Source: JADCGM01 sp943368345
GTDB lineage: Bacteria; Pseudomonadota; Alphaproteobacteria; Sphingomonadales; Sphingomonadaceae
Length of the DNA: 64,000 nucleotides
Assembly (NCBI GenBank): GCA_943368345.1
Contig: CALRKY020000002.1
Span: forward strand, 62,001-126,000
Direction of reading: 5' to 3'
Shown here: piece after piece, positions 8,687 to 16,543 of the stretch
Layout: every line of letters begins with the position of its first letter
Numbering within the stretch: the stretch's first letter is position 1
Notes under the pieces: model-generated
Database searches by the model: none
What the model saw: the letters and a program-made list of their open reading frames with translations, nothing else
Told to the model about the DNA's origin: nothing
Position numbers and translations under genes: made by a program

Positions 8687-10099
8687 ATGCCGGCTACCCG
8701 GACTAATTCCTCCTTGAACTCTGGGGCTGAGGCTGCACAGGGCATCCCCTTCCGTGACGCGGTGCAGGTCTGGGGCCGCATCGCTCTGCTCAGTTTCGGG
8801 GGACCTGCCGGGCAGATTGCGGTGATGCACCGGATATTGGTCGAGGAGAAAAAATGGATTGGGGAGGAGCGTTTTCTCCACGCCCTCAATTTCTGTATGC
8901 TGTTGCCCGGGCCGGAAGCGCAGCAGCTCGCCATCTATATCGGCTGGCTGCTGCACAAAACCATCGGTGGATTGCTGGCCGGCGTCATGTTCGTCCTGCC
9001 CGGCCTCATCTCGATCATGGCGCTCAGCTGGATTTATGTGCTGTGGGGCAATGTCGGAGCGGTTGCAGGCCTGTTTTTCGGATTGAAGGCCGCAGTGCTG
9101 GCGATTGTTGCACAGGCCGTGCTCCGCATAGGCGGACGGGCACTGGGCAATCCAACGCGTATCGCGGTCGCGGTTGGGGCATTTGTCGCGATATTCCTCC
9201 TCGATGTGCCATTTCCGCTGATTGTGCTGTCGGCAGGATTGATCGGCTATGTCACCGGTCTGCGCGGGAGCTCCGCTTTTGGCGCTGGCGTCGGGCACGG
9301 CGCAGCAACCGGTGCAACTGTCAGCGATGCTGACAGCGCGCTTGGTACCGAAATACCGGCGCACGCACTGCCAAACCGCGGCTGGACCGTCCGGATGGCC
9401 GCCATACTGCTGACGCTCTGGCTCGGCCCTGTGGCGCTCATCGCGGCCTTGCTCGGCCCGGATAGTGCCTTCACCAATATCGCCACCTTCTTTTCGAAAG
9501 CGGCGATGGTGACCTTTGGCGGGGCCTATTCGGTCCTCGCCTATGTCGCGCAGGAAGCGGTCGACACCTATGGATGGCTGCGCCCGGCGGAGATGCTCGA
9601 TGGCCTCGGTATGGCGGAGACGACGCCGGGGCCGCTGATCATGGTCACACAGTTCGTCGGCTTTCTGGGGGCCTACCGGAACCCGGACGGATTGTCGCCG
9701 CTGGTTGCCGGGACGCTGGGGGGACTGCTGACCACCTGGGTGACCTTTGCACCCTGCTTCCTCTGGATTTTCCTCGGTGCACCCTTTGTCGAGCGGCTCC
9801 GGCACAATTTGCCGCTGGCCGCCGCACTGTCGGCTATCTCGGCAGCGGTCGTCGGCGTGGTGGCCAATCTGGCGATCTGGTTCGCGCTCCATCATCTGTT
9901 CCGCACTGTCGGGGAACAGTCGTTCGGTCCGCTCCGTGTCGATCTGCCGGTGCTGGCGTCGGTGGACGTTGCGGCCGTCGCGCTCTCCCTCGCCGCTATC
10001 GTCGCCATGTTCCGGTACCGGCTCGGGGTATTTCCGGTGCTTGGGCTCTGTGCAGCCGGTGGTCTGTTGATTCGGGTCGGAACGGGCTTGTTGGCCTGA
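8687..10099 (+). CDS. chrA: Chromate transporter, ChrA family
   Basis: The 470-residue long-chain ChrA has two homologous halves, each opening with the family signature (LLSFGGPAGQIAVMHR and MVTFGGAYSVLAYVAQEAV). About ten membrane segments are visible. It is an inner-membrane transporter for chromate efflux. A perfect AGGAGGT ribosome site at 8676-8682 supports the ATG at 8687. No chrB regulator is adjacent. Chromate as the real substrate is assumed from the family. Confidence 0.93.
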   Translation: MPATRTNSSLNSGAEAAQGIPFRDAVQVWGRIALLSFGGPAGQIAVMHRILVEEKKWIGEERFLHALNFCMLLPGPEAQQLAIYIGWLLHKTIGGLLAGVMFVLPGLISIMALSWIYVLWGNVGAVAGLFFGLKAAVLAIVAQAVLRIGGRALGNPTRIAVAVGAFVAIFLLDVPFPLIVLSAGLIGYVTGLRGSSAFGAGVGHGAATGATVSDADSALGTEIPAHALPNRGWTVRMAAILLTLWLGPVALIAALLGPDSAFTNIATFFSKAAMVTFGGAYSVLAYVAQEAVDTYGWLRPAEMLDGLGMAETTPGPLIMVTQFVGFLGAYRNPDGLSPLVAGTLGGLLTTWVTFAPCFLWIFLGAPFVERLRHNLPLAAALSAISAAVVGVVANLAIWFALHHLFRTVGEQSFGPLRVDLPVLASVDVAAVALSLAAIVAMFRYRLGVFPVLGLCAAGGLLIRVGTGLLA

Positions 10100-10192
10100 A
10101 CCAAAAGGCCAAGCTGTCCTGACTTTCGTTAGGGTGGCGGCGCGGGCAAATACCGGTCTAATAGCCCCGCAACAGGTTCGGAGACTCCCAAT

Positions 10193-11152
10193 ATGTCGAT
10201 GCCAAATGTCCTGCGTGGTCGTCTGTCGATTCCGGTGATCGCTTCACCATTGTTCATCATTTCCAATCCAGACTTGGTGATCGCGCAGTGCAAGGCCGGT
10301 GTCGTCGGGTCCTTCCCCAGTTTGAACGCCCGCCCCCTGCCGCAGTTTGAAGAATGGCTGCAGCGACTGACCGCCGAACTCGGGCCGAACGACGCGCCCT
10401 ATGCGGTCAACCTGATCGTCCACAAATCCAACGACCGGTTGATGGATGATCTGGCGCTGTGCGTGAAATACAAGGTACCGATCATCATCACCTCGCTCGG
10501 CGCGCGGGAGGATGTGAATACCGCCATCCACAGCTATGGCGGCATCGTCCTGCATGATGTGATCAACGACCGCTTCGCGCGCAAGGCGATTGAGAAAGGC
10601 GCGGATGGCCTGATCCCGGTGGCCGCTGGTGCTGGCGGTCATGCCGGTACTTTGTCACCATTCGCGATGATCCAGGAAATTCGGCAGTGGTTCGACGGCC
10701 CCGTCGCCCTGTCCGGGTCCATTGCGACCGGCGATGCGGTCCTCGCAGCGCAGGCGATGGGGGCCGATCTTGGCTATATCGGTTCGGCCTTCATCGCGAC
10801 GAAGGAAGCCCGGGCCGACGAACGCTACAAACAGATGATCGTCGACAGCAGCGCCGACGATATCATCTATTCAAGCCTGTTTACCGGCGTGCACGGTAAT
10901 TATCTCGCCCCGTCGGTGCGGGCCGCCGGCATGGACCCGCTCGCCCTGCCGCAAGGCGATGTATCGACAATGAATTTTGGCTCAAACGCCGCACCAAAAG
11001 CCTGGAAGGAAATCTGGGGCTGTGGCCAGGGAATCGGTGCGGTGAAGGAAATCCTGCCCGCTGGCGAACTGGTCGCGCGTCTGTGCCGGGAATATGAAGC
11101 GGCGAAACAGCGGGTGAGCGGGTCGGCAGGCCTGCTTCGATCCGCAGCCTAA
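10193..11152 (+). CDS. Nitronate monooxygenase / 2-nitropropane dioxygenase-like FMN enzyme
   Basis: This 319-residue FMN-dependent TIM barrel shows IPVIASPLFIISNPDLVIAQ at the N-terminus. The flavin-phosphate region is AAGAGGHAGTLSPFAMI, followed by VALSGSIATGDAVLAAQAMGADLGYIGSAFIAT. It probably oxidises nitronates, although many relatives have other roles in lipid metabolism. It appears monocistronic. The short upstream region contains a degenerate hairpin (TCCTGAC...GTTAGG near 10117) resembling the inverted repeat at 12414-12490. Confidence 0.9.
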   Translation: MSMPNVLRGRLSIPVIASPLFIISNPDLVIAQCKAGVVGSFPSLNARPLPQFEEWLQRLTAELGPNDAPYAVNLIVHKSNDRLMDDLALCVKYKVPIIITSLGAREDVNTAIHSYGGIVLHDVINDRFARKAIEKGADGLIPVAAGAGGHAGTLSPFAMIQEIRQWFDGPVALSGSIATGDAVLAAQAMGADLGYIGSAFIATKEARADERYKQMIVDSSADDIIYSSLFTGVHGNYLAPSVRAAGMDPLALPQGDVSTMNFGSNAAPKAWKEIWGCGQGIGAVKEILPAGELVARLCREYEAAKQRVSGSAGLLRSAA

Positions 11153-11164
11153 ACCCTGGGCGCA

Positions 11165-11240
11165 TGGTGGGCTCGCCGGGATTTGAACCCGGGACCTACA
11201 GATTAAAAGTCCGTTGCTCTACCGACTGAGCTACGAGCCC
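11165..11240 (-). tRNA. tRNA-Lys (UUU)
   Basis: The 76-base cloverleaf includes the encoded CCA. The acceptor stem is a perfect 7-base pairing (GGGCTCG/CGAGCCC), the D-arm is TAGCTCAGTCGGTAGAGC, the anticodon loop is CTTTTAA and the T-arm is CCGGGTTCAAATCCCGG. Its first ten bases overlap the end of the upstream folK reading frame, whose stop codon TAG is formed by tRNA positions 8-10. Confidence 0.97.
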
Positions 11241-11746
11241 ACATGCGCGGGCGTCTCCCTACGGACGGGGGTGGGGCGCGTCAACCGGACACGCAATTGC
11301 CGCGCCGACAATCCGAGCTGCGGGTGTCGCCAATCCGGGTAAATGTCGCAAAGTGGATCGAGCACAAAGCTGCGCCGACGCATCTCCGGATGCGGAAGTA
11401 TCAGCCCCGCGCCGCGTGTCACCAGACGTCCATAGGCGATGAGGTCGAGATCGAGCACACGCGGCCCCCATTTACGACGACGCTTGCGGCCGAACGCCGC
11501 CTCGATTCCGTGAAGCGCAGCTAGAAGATCGGCGGGCAACAGGGAGGTTGTGCCGCGCACCGCTGCATTGACGTAGCCCCGCTGTTTGGGACCGACGGGT
11601 GCGGTGGCGCGAAGTCGGGAAACTTTCCCGATCTTCACCCCTACCCCTCCCATCGCGACAATCGCAGCCCGCAGGATTTGGGCAGGCGAACCGTGGCGAC
11701 CGTGACGCCGGTTCGAACCGAGGGCAATGATGACGGTGGCTTGCAT
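11231..11746 (-). CDS. folK: 6-hydroxymethyl-7,8-dihydropterin pyrophosphokinase
   Basis: This 171-residue HPPK of folate biosynthesis transfers pyrophosphate from ATP to hydroxymethyldihydropterin. Family signatures are visible: ALGSNR at the N-terminus, GYVNAAV, the metal- and ATP-binding KWGPRVLDLDLI and LPHPEMRRRSFVLDPL. The start ATG at 11746 lies 30 bases from the divergent glycosylase gene. The 3' end runs ten bases into tRNA-Lys, so a full-length mRNA would contain the tRNA 5' end and RNase P cleavage of a co-transcript would remove the stop codon. Confidence 0.93.
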   Translation of the reverse strand: MQATVIIALGSNRRHGRHGSPAQILRAAIVAMGGVGVKIGKVSRLRATAPVGPKQRGYVNAAVRGTTSLLPADLLAALHGIEAAFGRKRRRKWGPRVLDLDLIAYGRLVTRGAGLILPHPEMRRRSFVLDPLCDIYPDWRHPQLGLSARQLRVRLTRPTPVRRETPAHVGS

Positions 11747-11776
11747 GTCCGGGGGCAGGCCTTAGACGGAGCCACG

Positions 11777-12424
11777 ATGCAAGTGAACCCTGATCGCGAT
11801 TGTCCGCTCTGTCCCCGTCTGGTCGAATATCGCGAACGGCTGCGGGTCGAGAAGCCCGATTGGTACAATGCCCCTGTAAACGGCTGGGGAGACCCAGGAG
11901 CGTGGTTGCTGGTCGTCGGGCTGGCTCCGGGCGTTACCGGGGCCAACCGCACTGGACGGCCATTTACGGGAGATTACGCGGGTGCCCTGCTTTACGGCAC
12001 GCTCGCCAAGTTCGGTTTTACCAATGGCCAGTTCGGCGGGGCGGCGGATGACGGACTGACATTGAACGGCGTTTTCATTGCCAACGCTGCCGCCTGCGTC
12101 CCACCGCAGAACAAGCCCCTGCCGGTGGAAGTCGCCAACTGCCGCCCATTTCTCCAGGCTCGCATCGCATCGTTACCCAATCTGAAGGCAGTGGTCGCGC
12201 TCGGCTCCATCGCCCATCAATCGACCGTCAAGGCGCTGGGCGGCAAGCTTCCGAAACACCCGTTTGGCCACGGAAACCAGCATGTCATGAAGGCGGGCGT
12301 GACCCTGCTCGACAGCTATCATTGCAGCCGCTTGAACACCAACACCGGGCGACTGACGACCGAGATGTTCGAGGACATTTTCCGCGCGGCGAGAGAAGTG
12401 GGCGTCGGAGCCACGTCATCCTGA
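11777..12424 (+). CDS. Family 5 (UdgB-type) uracil-DNA glycosylase
   Basis: This 215-residue DNA-repair enzyme has an iron-sulfur cluster. Two ligand cysteines lie in DCPLCPRL near the N-terminus and others in the AACVPPQNKP to ANCRPF region. Motif A is GLAPGVTGANRTGRPFTGD and motif B is SYHCSRLNTNTGRLT; both match family 5, which removes uracil and deaminated bases. I chose the ATG at 11777 (MQVNPDRDCPLC). A longer frame from 11678 would overlap the divergent folK gene and adds non-conserved residues. Its stop codon lies inside the left arm of the inverted repeat at 12414-12440. Confidence 0.9.
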   Translation: MQVNPDRDCPLCPRLVEYRERLRVEKPDWYNAPVNGWGDPGAWLLVVGLAPGVTGANRTGRPFTGDYAGALLYGTLAKFGFTNGQFGGAADDGLTLNGVFIANAAACVPPQNKPLPVEVANCRPFLQARIASLPNLKAVVALGSIAHQSTVKALGGKLPKHPFGHGNQHVMKAGVTLLDSYHCSRLNTNTGRLTTEMFEDIFRAAREVGVGATSS

Positions 12425-12490
12425 CGAAAGTCAGGATCTCGTGCAGCGGGGACGATCCGGCCAGAGATCCTGACTTTCGTCAGGATGACG
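12414..12490. repeat. Perfect 27-base inverted repeat of two hairpin units
   Basis: The arm at 12414-12440 is exactly the reverse complement of 12464-12490, with a 23-base spacer. Each arm is itself a small palindrome (TCCTGAC-GAAA-GTCAGGA and its inverse). Such paired palindromes are typical REP/BIME-like repeats and could also act as a bidirectional terminator between the convergent glycosylase and aguB genes. No T-tract follows. The first arm includes the glycosylase stop codon. Confidence 0.85.
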
Positions 12491-12518
12491 TTCTCTCAAA
12501 ACGGGGACGATCCTTGGT

Positions 12519-13367
12519 TCACCGATCCTCGACCAACCGTCCATAAAGCTCAGGTCGGCGGTCCCGGAAAAACCCGAAATTGGCCCGGTGCTTGCGAACC
12601 TTTGCCAGATCGAAACTCGCAACCGCGATCCCGCTCTGGTCGGTCCCCAGTTCACGGATCATGTCGCCGCGTTCGTCACAGATGAAGCTGTTGCCGTAAA
12701 ACCGCTGGTCCTCTTCGATGCCCGTCCGGTTGGACGCCACAATCGGCACCACATTGGACACCGCATGCCCCTGCATCGCCCTGAGCCAGAGCCGCCGGGT
12801 ATCAAGGTCCTCCTCCTCCGGCTCGGAGCCGATGGCGGTTGGGTAAAACAGGATGTCCGCCCCCATCAGCATCATCGCCCGGGCGGTTTCCGGATACCAT
12901 TGGTCCCAGCAAATGCCGACGCCGATCCGGGCATAGCGAGTGTCCCAGACCTTGAACCCGGTGTTGCCGGGGCGAAAATAGAATTTCTCCTCATAGCCCG
13001 GTCCGTCCGGAATATGACTCTTGCGGTAGACCCCCATGACCGCGCCGCTGTCATCGATCATGGCGAGCGAGTTGTAATGGTGCGGCCCATCGCGCTCGAA
13101 AAAGCTGGTTGGGATGTAGATTTTCTCCCGCCGCGCCACTTCCCGCATCGCCTCGACCGCAGGATGGGTCTCTACCGGCTTCGCTCGGGCAAATAGCTCG
13201 CCTTTCTCGTGGCGGCAGAAATAATGCCCCTCGAACAATTCCGGCGGCAAGATGATCTTGGCCCCTTGCCCCGCTGCCTCCCGGACCAGCGCCGCCGTCG
13301 CCGCGATGTCGGTGTCATTATCATCGGTGAACGCCAGTTGCAGCGCGGCGACTGCGACATTGGTCAT
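12519..13367 (-). CDS. aguB: N-carbamoylputrescine amidase
   Basis: This 282-residue carbon-nitrogen hydrolase has the catalytic triad: Glu in ILPPELFEGHYF, Lys in YRKSHIPDG and Cys in GVGICWDQWYPE. It converts N-carbamoylputrescine to putrescine, ammonia and CO2. I take the ATG at 13367 (MTNVAVAALQ), which overlaps the stop of the agmatine deiminase gene as TGATG. The in-frame start nine codons upstream has no supporting signal. Pairing with aguA makes the agmatine route to putrescine essentially certain. Confidence 0.95.
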   Translation of the reverse strand: MTNVAVAALQLAFTDDNDTDIAATAALVREAAGQGAKIILPPELFEGHYFCRHEKGELFARAKPVETHPAVEAMREVARREKIYIPTSFFERDGPHHYNSLAMIDDSGAVMGVYRKSHIPDGPGYEEKFYFRPGNTGFKVWDTRYARIGVGICWDQWYPETARAMMLMGADILFYPTAIGSEPEEEDLDTRRLWLRAMQGHAVSNVVPIVASNRTGIEEDQRFYGNSFICDERGDMIRELGTDQSGIAVASFDLAKVRKHRANFGFFRDRRPELYGRLVEDR

Positions 13368-14353
13368 CAAACAGGCTCCTGCTGGGTGATACAATGAAAG
13401 GACCCGCCACCGGTCAAAATGTGATTGGCGGGAAGGCCCACAGCCTTGCGGCCCGGAAACAATGCCCCAATCTCCCGCACTGCGGCGGCGTCATGCCGGG
13501 ATCCGTAAGTCGGAACAATGACGCTCGTATTTGAAATGTAAAAATTCATGTAACTAGCGGGAATTGCTTCACCATCTTCATCGGGCAGGAAACCCGGCGA
13601 TGGGACGGTCACTAACTCAAGACCTGCCGCCAGCGCACGGTTCCGCGCATCGGCATAAGTGCCACTGTTGGGATCGTCGCTGTCCCGTGCTTCCGGCATA
13701 ACCAGAACACCCGGCGCAATGAAACGCGCCAGATTGTCGACATGGCCATCGGTATGGTCGTTCACCAAGCCAACCCCCAGCCACAGCACCCGGTCGATGC
13801 CGAGATCAGTCCGCAATCGGGACTCAGCCAAGGCCCGCGTCATGCCGGTATTGCGGTTCGGGTTGAGCAGGCATTGCTCGGTCGTGACGGCGAGGCCGGT
13901 GCCATCCACGTCAATGGCGCCGCCTTCCAGCACCCAGTCATGCTGGGACAGAGGGACGTTCGCCTTCGCTGCAACAAAGGACGCCACACCCGAATCGCCC
14001 TCCAGCAGATATTTTCCACCCCAGCCGTTGAAACGAAACCCTGCCGCTGTCGCTGCTTCGCCGTCGGTCAGGAACAATGGCCCGGTATCGCGCAGCCAGA
14101 TATCGCCGAAAATCTGCCGGTGGAAGGTCACATGGGCGGCATCCAGGACGCTACGGGCGCTCTCCTCTGCTGCTGCATTGGCACAGAGCAGTTCGACGCG
14201 CTCCCCCGCCCCGCCGTCGACAATTGCGCCAATCAGCGCTGCAACCTCGCGCCGCGCGGATTCAAGATCCTCCAGCCACAATTCGGGGTGGGACGGCCAT
14301 GCGGTCCAAACCGCCTTGTGCCTTTGCCATTCTGCTGGCTGGCGTTGGGTCAT
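13367..14353 (-). CDS. aguA: Agmatine deiminase
   Basis: This 328-residue guanidino-modifying enzyme of the penteins family converts agmatine to N-carbamoylputrescine. The N-terminal HKAVWTAWPSHPELW, FNGWGGKY, the histidine region VNDHTDGHVDNLARF and the C-terminal catalytic cysteine in GGGSFHCITQQ are all present. It is the upstream partner of aguB with a one-base TGATG overlap. Three bases separate its start from the stop of the PhnA-domain gene on the same strand. Confidence 0.96.
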   Translation of the reverse strand: MTQRQPAEWQRHKAVWTAWPSHPELWLEDLESARREVAALIGAIVDGGAGERVELLCANAAAEESARSVLDAAHVTFHRQIFGDIWLRDTGPLFLTDGEAATAAGFRFNGWGGKYLLEGDSGVASFVAAKANVPLSQHDWVLEGGAIDVDGTGLAVTTEQCLLNPNRNTGMTRALAESRLRTDLGIDRVLWLGVGLVNDHTDGHVDNLARFIAPGVLVMPEARDSDDPNSGTYADARNRALAAGLELVTVPSPGFLPDEDGEAIPASYMNFYISNTSVIVPTYGSRHDAAAVREIGALFPGRKAVGLPANHILTGGGSFHCITQQEPV

Positions 14354-14356
14354 CGT

Positions 14357-14575
14357 TTAGGCCTTCTTCAAAAACTCGGTGCGGAGGACCAGTCCTTTGA
14401 CCTTCTCCACACGGCATTCGACCTCATCAGGATCGCCGGTCAACCGGATGCCCCGGACCAAAGTTCCGCGTTTCAGCGTAACCGACGTCCCTTTGACCTT
14501 CAGGTCCTTGATTAATGTTACGGAATCACCATCGACAAGCTTGGTTCCGTTGCTATCCTTCGTGTCCACCGACAT
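14357..14575 (-). CDS. PhnA-domain (YjdM-like) small protein
   Basis: This 72-residue protein consists of the PhnA C-terminal domain only: DSNGTKLVDGDSVTLIKDLKVKG, then LKRGTLVRGIRLTGDPDEVE and LVLRTEFLKK. The zinc-ribbon half found in longer homologues is absent. Despite the historical name, a role in phosphonate use is not established. Its start lies inside the 3' end of rlmE (23-base overlap), so it is probably translated from the same message. Confidence 0.85.
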   Translation of the reverse strand: MSVDTKDSNGTKLVDGDSVTLIKDLKVKGTSVTLKRGTLVRGIRLTGDPDEVECRVEKVKGLVLRTEFLKKA

Positions 14576-15269
14576 CCCCCTCCCCAGCCTCGTGCCGCCC
14601 CTTGAACCCCTGGGCGATCACATACCATTCTGATGACCCCTGCCGACTGGCCGGCGGCTTGGCATGGGTGACGCTGGTGAAATGTCGTTTCAACTGCGCG
14701 ACCAGCCCGGAGTCGGCACCACCGGCCAGAACCTTCGCGACATAGGCCCCGCGCGGTGCGAGTATCTCGACGGCAAAGTGCAATCCTGCCTCCACCAGCG
14801 CCATCGTCCGGATGTGATCTGTCTGCTTATGGCCGACGGTGTTTGCGGCCATGTCGGACAGGACAAGATCTGCGGGTCCGCCCAGCGCCTCCCGCAGCAG
14901 ATCATCGGCGCCTTCCGACAGGAAATCCATCTGGAGGATGGTCACACCGGCCATCGCTTCCATCGCCAGCAGGTCGATGGCGGCAACACGGGCCTTTGGC
15001 CGCTTTTTCAGGACAACCTGACACCAGCCCCCGGGCGCTGCCCCAAGATCAACCACACGCGACGCGTGGCCGAGCAATTTGAACCGCTCGTCCAGTTCGA
15101 GCAGCTTGTACGCCGCACGCGACCTATAGCCGTCACGGTGCGCCGCCTTCACATAGGGATCGTTCAACTGGCGTTCGAGCCATTTGACCGACGACGCGGT
15201 CCGCCCGCGCGCCGTTTTGACCCGAACCTTGCCACCCTGTGACCGACCGGACGGGCTGCTCCCGGTCAT
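14553..15269 (-). CDS. rlmE: 23S rRNA (uridine-2'-O-)-methyltransferase
   Basis: This 238-residue RrmJ/FtsJ-family SAM enzyme methylates U2552 of 23S rRNA in the large subunit. It shows SRAAYKLLELDERF with the first catalytic Lys, the SAM-binding VVDLGAAPGGWCQV, LSDMAANTVGHKQTDH with the catalytic Asp, then YVAKVLAGG and SSEWYVIAQGFK, completing the K-D-K-E set. Its start overlaps the ppx stop as ATGA, and the two genes form an operon ppx-rlmE. Confidence 0.95.
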   Translation of the reverse strand: MTGSSPSGRSQGGKVRVKTARGRTASSVKWLERQLNDPYVKAAHRDGYRSRAAYKLLELDERFKLLGHASRVVDLGAAPGGWCQVVLKKRPKARVAAIDLLAMEAMAGVTILQMDFLSEGADDLLREALGGPADLVLSDMAANTVGHKQTDHIRTMALVEAGLHFAVEILAPRGAYVAKVLAGGADSGLVAQLKRHFTSVTHAKPPASRQGSSEWYVIAQGFKGRHEAGEGDVGGHEG

Positions 15270-16309
15270 ACCCAGTGTCCGTCCCGGTTCATCAGGGTCC
15301 GCAATATGCCCTCCCGGATGCCACGATCAGCAACGCGCAGACGGTCGGCGGGCCAGATTGCCAGGATGGTATCCAATATCGCGCAGCCGGCCACCACGAG
15401 GTCGGCGCGATCCTGCCCAATGCTGGGCTCGCGCGCCCGGTCCGCCGGGGACAGGCTGGCCAACCGCGCCGAGATTTCGCGCATCGCGGTTCCGGGAACA
15501 AAACAGCCATCAACCAGGCGTCGATCATAGGTCGGCAGCCCCAAGTGCAGGCTCGCCAGCGTCGTCACCGTTCCAGACGTCCCCAACAGGTCGGGAATCT
15601 TGTCAGTCAGCGGTCGAATTCGCTCTGCAAACTCCGCCAGCTGCTCACTGACCCGCGCCCGCATCCGGTCATAGGCCGCTGTCCGGGCGGCGAGATCTGG
15701 CAGGTCCCGCGCCTCGGTCTCCGCCAGTGAAACAACCCCCCACGGCACGCTGGTCCAATCCCGGATATGGGCATGACCGCGACCATCCATGTCGACCAAA
15801 ATAAGCTCGGTGCTGCCCCCGCCAATGTCAAACACCAGCGACTGTCCACCGTGCGCCAGCAGCGATTGACAGCCCAACACGGCAAGCCGGGCCTCCTCCG
15901 CCGCCGAAATCACATCAAGCGCGATTCCAGTCTCTTCATAGACCCGTTCGACAAACGCGATGCCGTTGGAGGCACGGCGGCACGCCTCCGTCGCGACATT
16001 GCGGGTCAGATAGACTTCGCGACGCCGGATCTTGTCGGCGCAGATGCGCAAGGCTTCGATGGCCCTGTCCTGGGCCTCGTCGGAAATCCGGTCGCTCTGC
16101 AGCAGGCCTTCGCCAAGTTTCACCACCCGGGAAAAGGCGTCCACCACATAGAATCCACCCCGCGCAGGACGCGCGACCAGCAGGCGGCAATTGTTGGTGC
16201 CAAGATCGAGCGCGGCATAGACACGGCGGGATTGGCCATCACGGGGCCAGACGCGGTCAGTCGCGGTTTGGGCGCGGGGTCCCCCCACGTCCGGCATGAT
16301 CGTCGCCAT
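15266..16309 (-). CDS. Ppx/GppA family phosphatase
   Basis: This 347-residue ASKHA-fold exopolyphosphatase / pppGpp phosphatase has the phosphate-1 motif AALDLGTNNCRLLV, the phosphate-2 motif VFDIGGGSTELILV, and EEARLAVLG. The protein is of the short alphaproteobacterial type without the C-terminal HD domain, so the choice between polyphosphate and pppGpp as substrate is open. It is coupled to rlmE by an ATGA overlap. Confidence 0.92.
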   Translation of the reverse strand: MATIMPDVGGPRAQTATDRVWPRDGQSRRVYAALDLGTNNCRLLVARPARGGFYVVDAFSRVVKLGEGLLQSDRISDEAQDRAIEALRICADKIRRREVYLTRNVATEACRRASNGIAFVERVYEETGIALDVISAAEEARLAVLGCQSLLAHGGQSLVFDIGGGSTELILVDMDGRGHAHIRDWTSVPWGVVSLAETEARDLPDLAARTAAYDRMRARVSEQLAEFAERIRPLTDKIPDLLGTSGTVTTLASLHLGLPTYDRRLVDGCFVPGTAMREISARLASLSPADRAREPSIGQDRADLVVAGCAILDTILAIWPADRLRVADRGIREGILRTLMNRDGHWV

Positions 16310-16443
16310 TCCTCACTCCAACCGGGGCGTTACTTTCCCGGCACTTGGAAGAACGGTAGCACTTGCAGGCAGGCGACCGCAACTCCGCGTCCGTTGGCGT
16401 TGACAGCCCGGAGGTCGCCCCCTAGGAAGCGCCTCCGCGACAC

Positions 16444-16517
16444 TGCCCTGTCGTCTAATGGTAAGACCACGGACTCTGACTCCGTTAATCGAGGTTCGAA
16501 TCCTCGCGGGGCATCCA
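16444..16517 (+). tRNA. tRNA-Gln (CUG)
   Basis: The 74-base cloverleaf includes the encoded CCA. The acceptor stem is TGCCCTG/CGGGGCA, opening with the weak U1-A72 pair expected of glutamine tRNAs. The anticodon loop is CTCTGAC in a perfect stem and the T-arm is CGAGGTTCGAATCCTCG. The base before CCA reads T. It is convergent with ccmI, whose stop lies 26 bases away. Confidence 0.93.
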
Positions 16518-16543
16518 GCGCTTCTCTCGCATTTGAACGCTGC

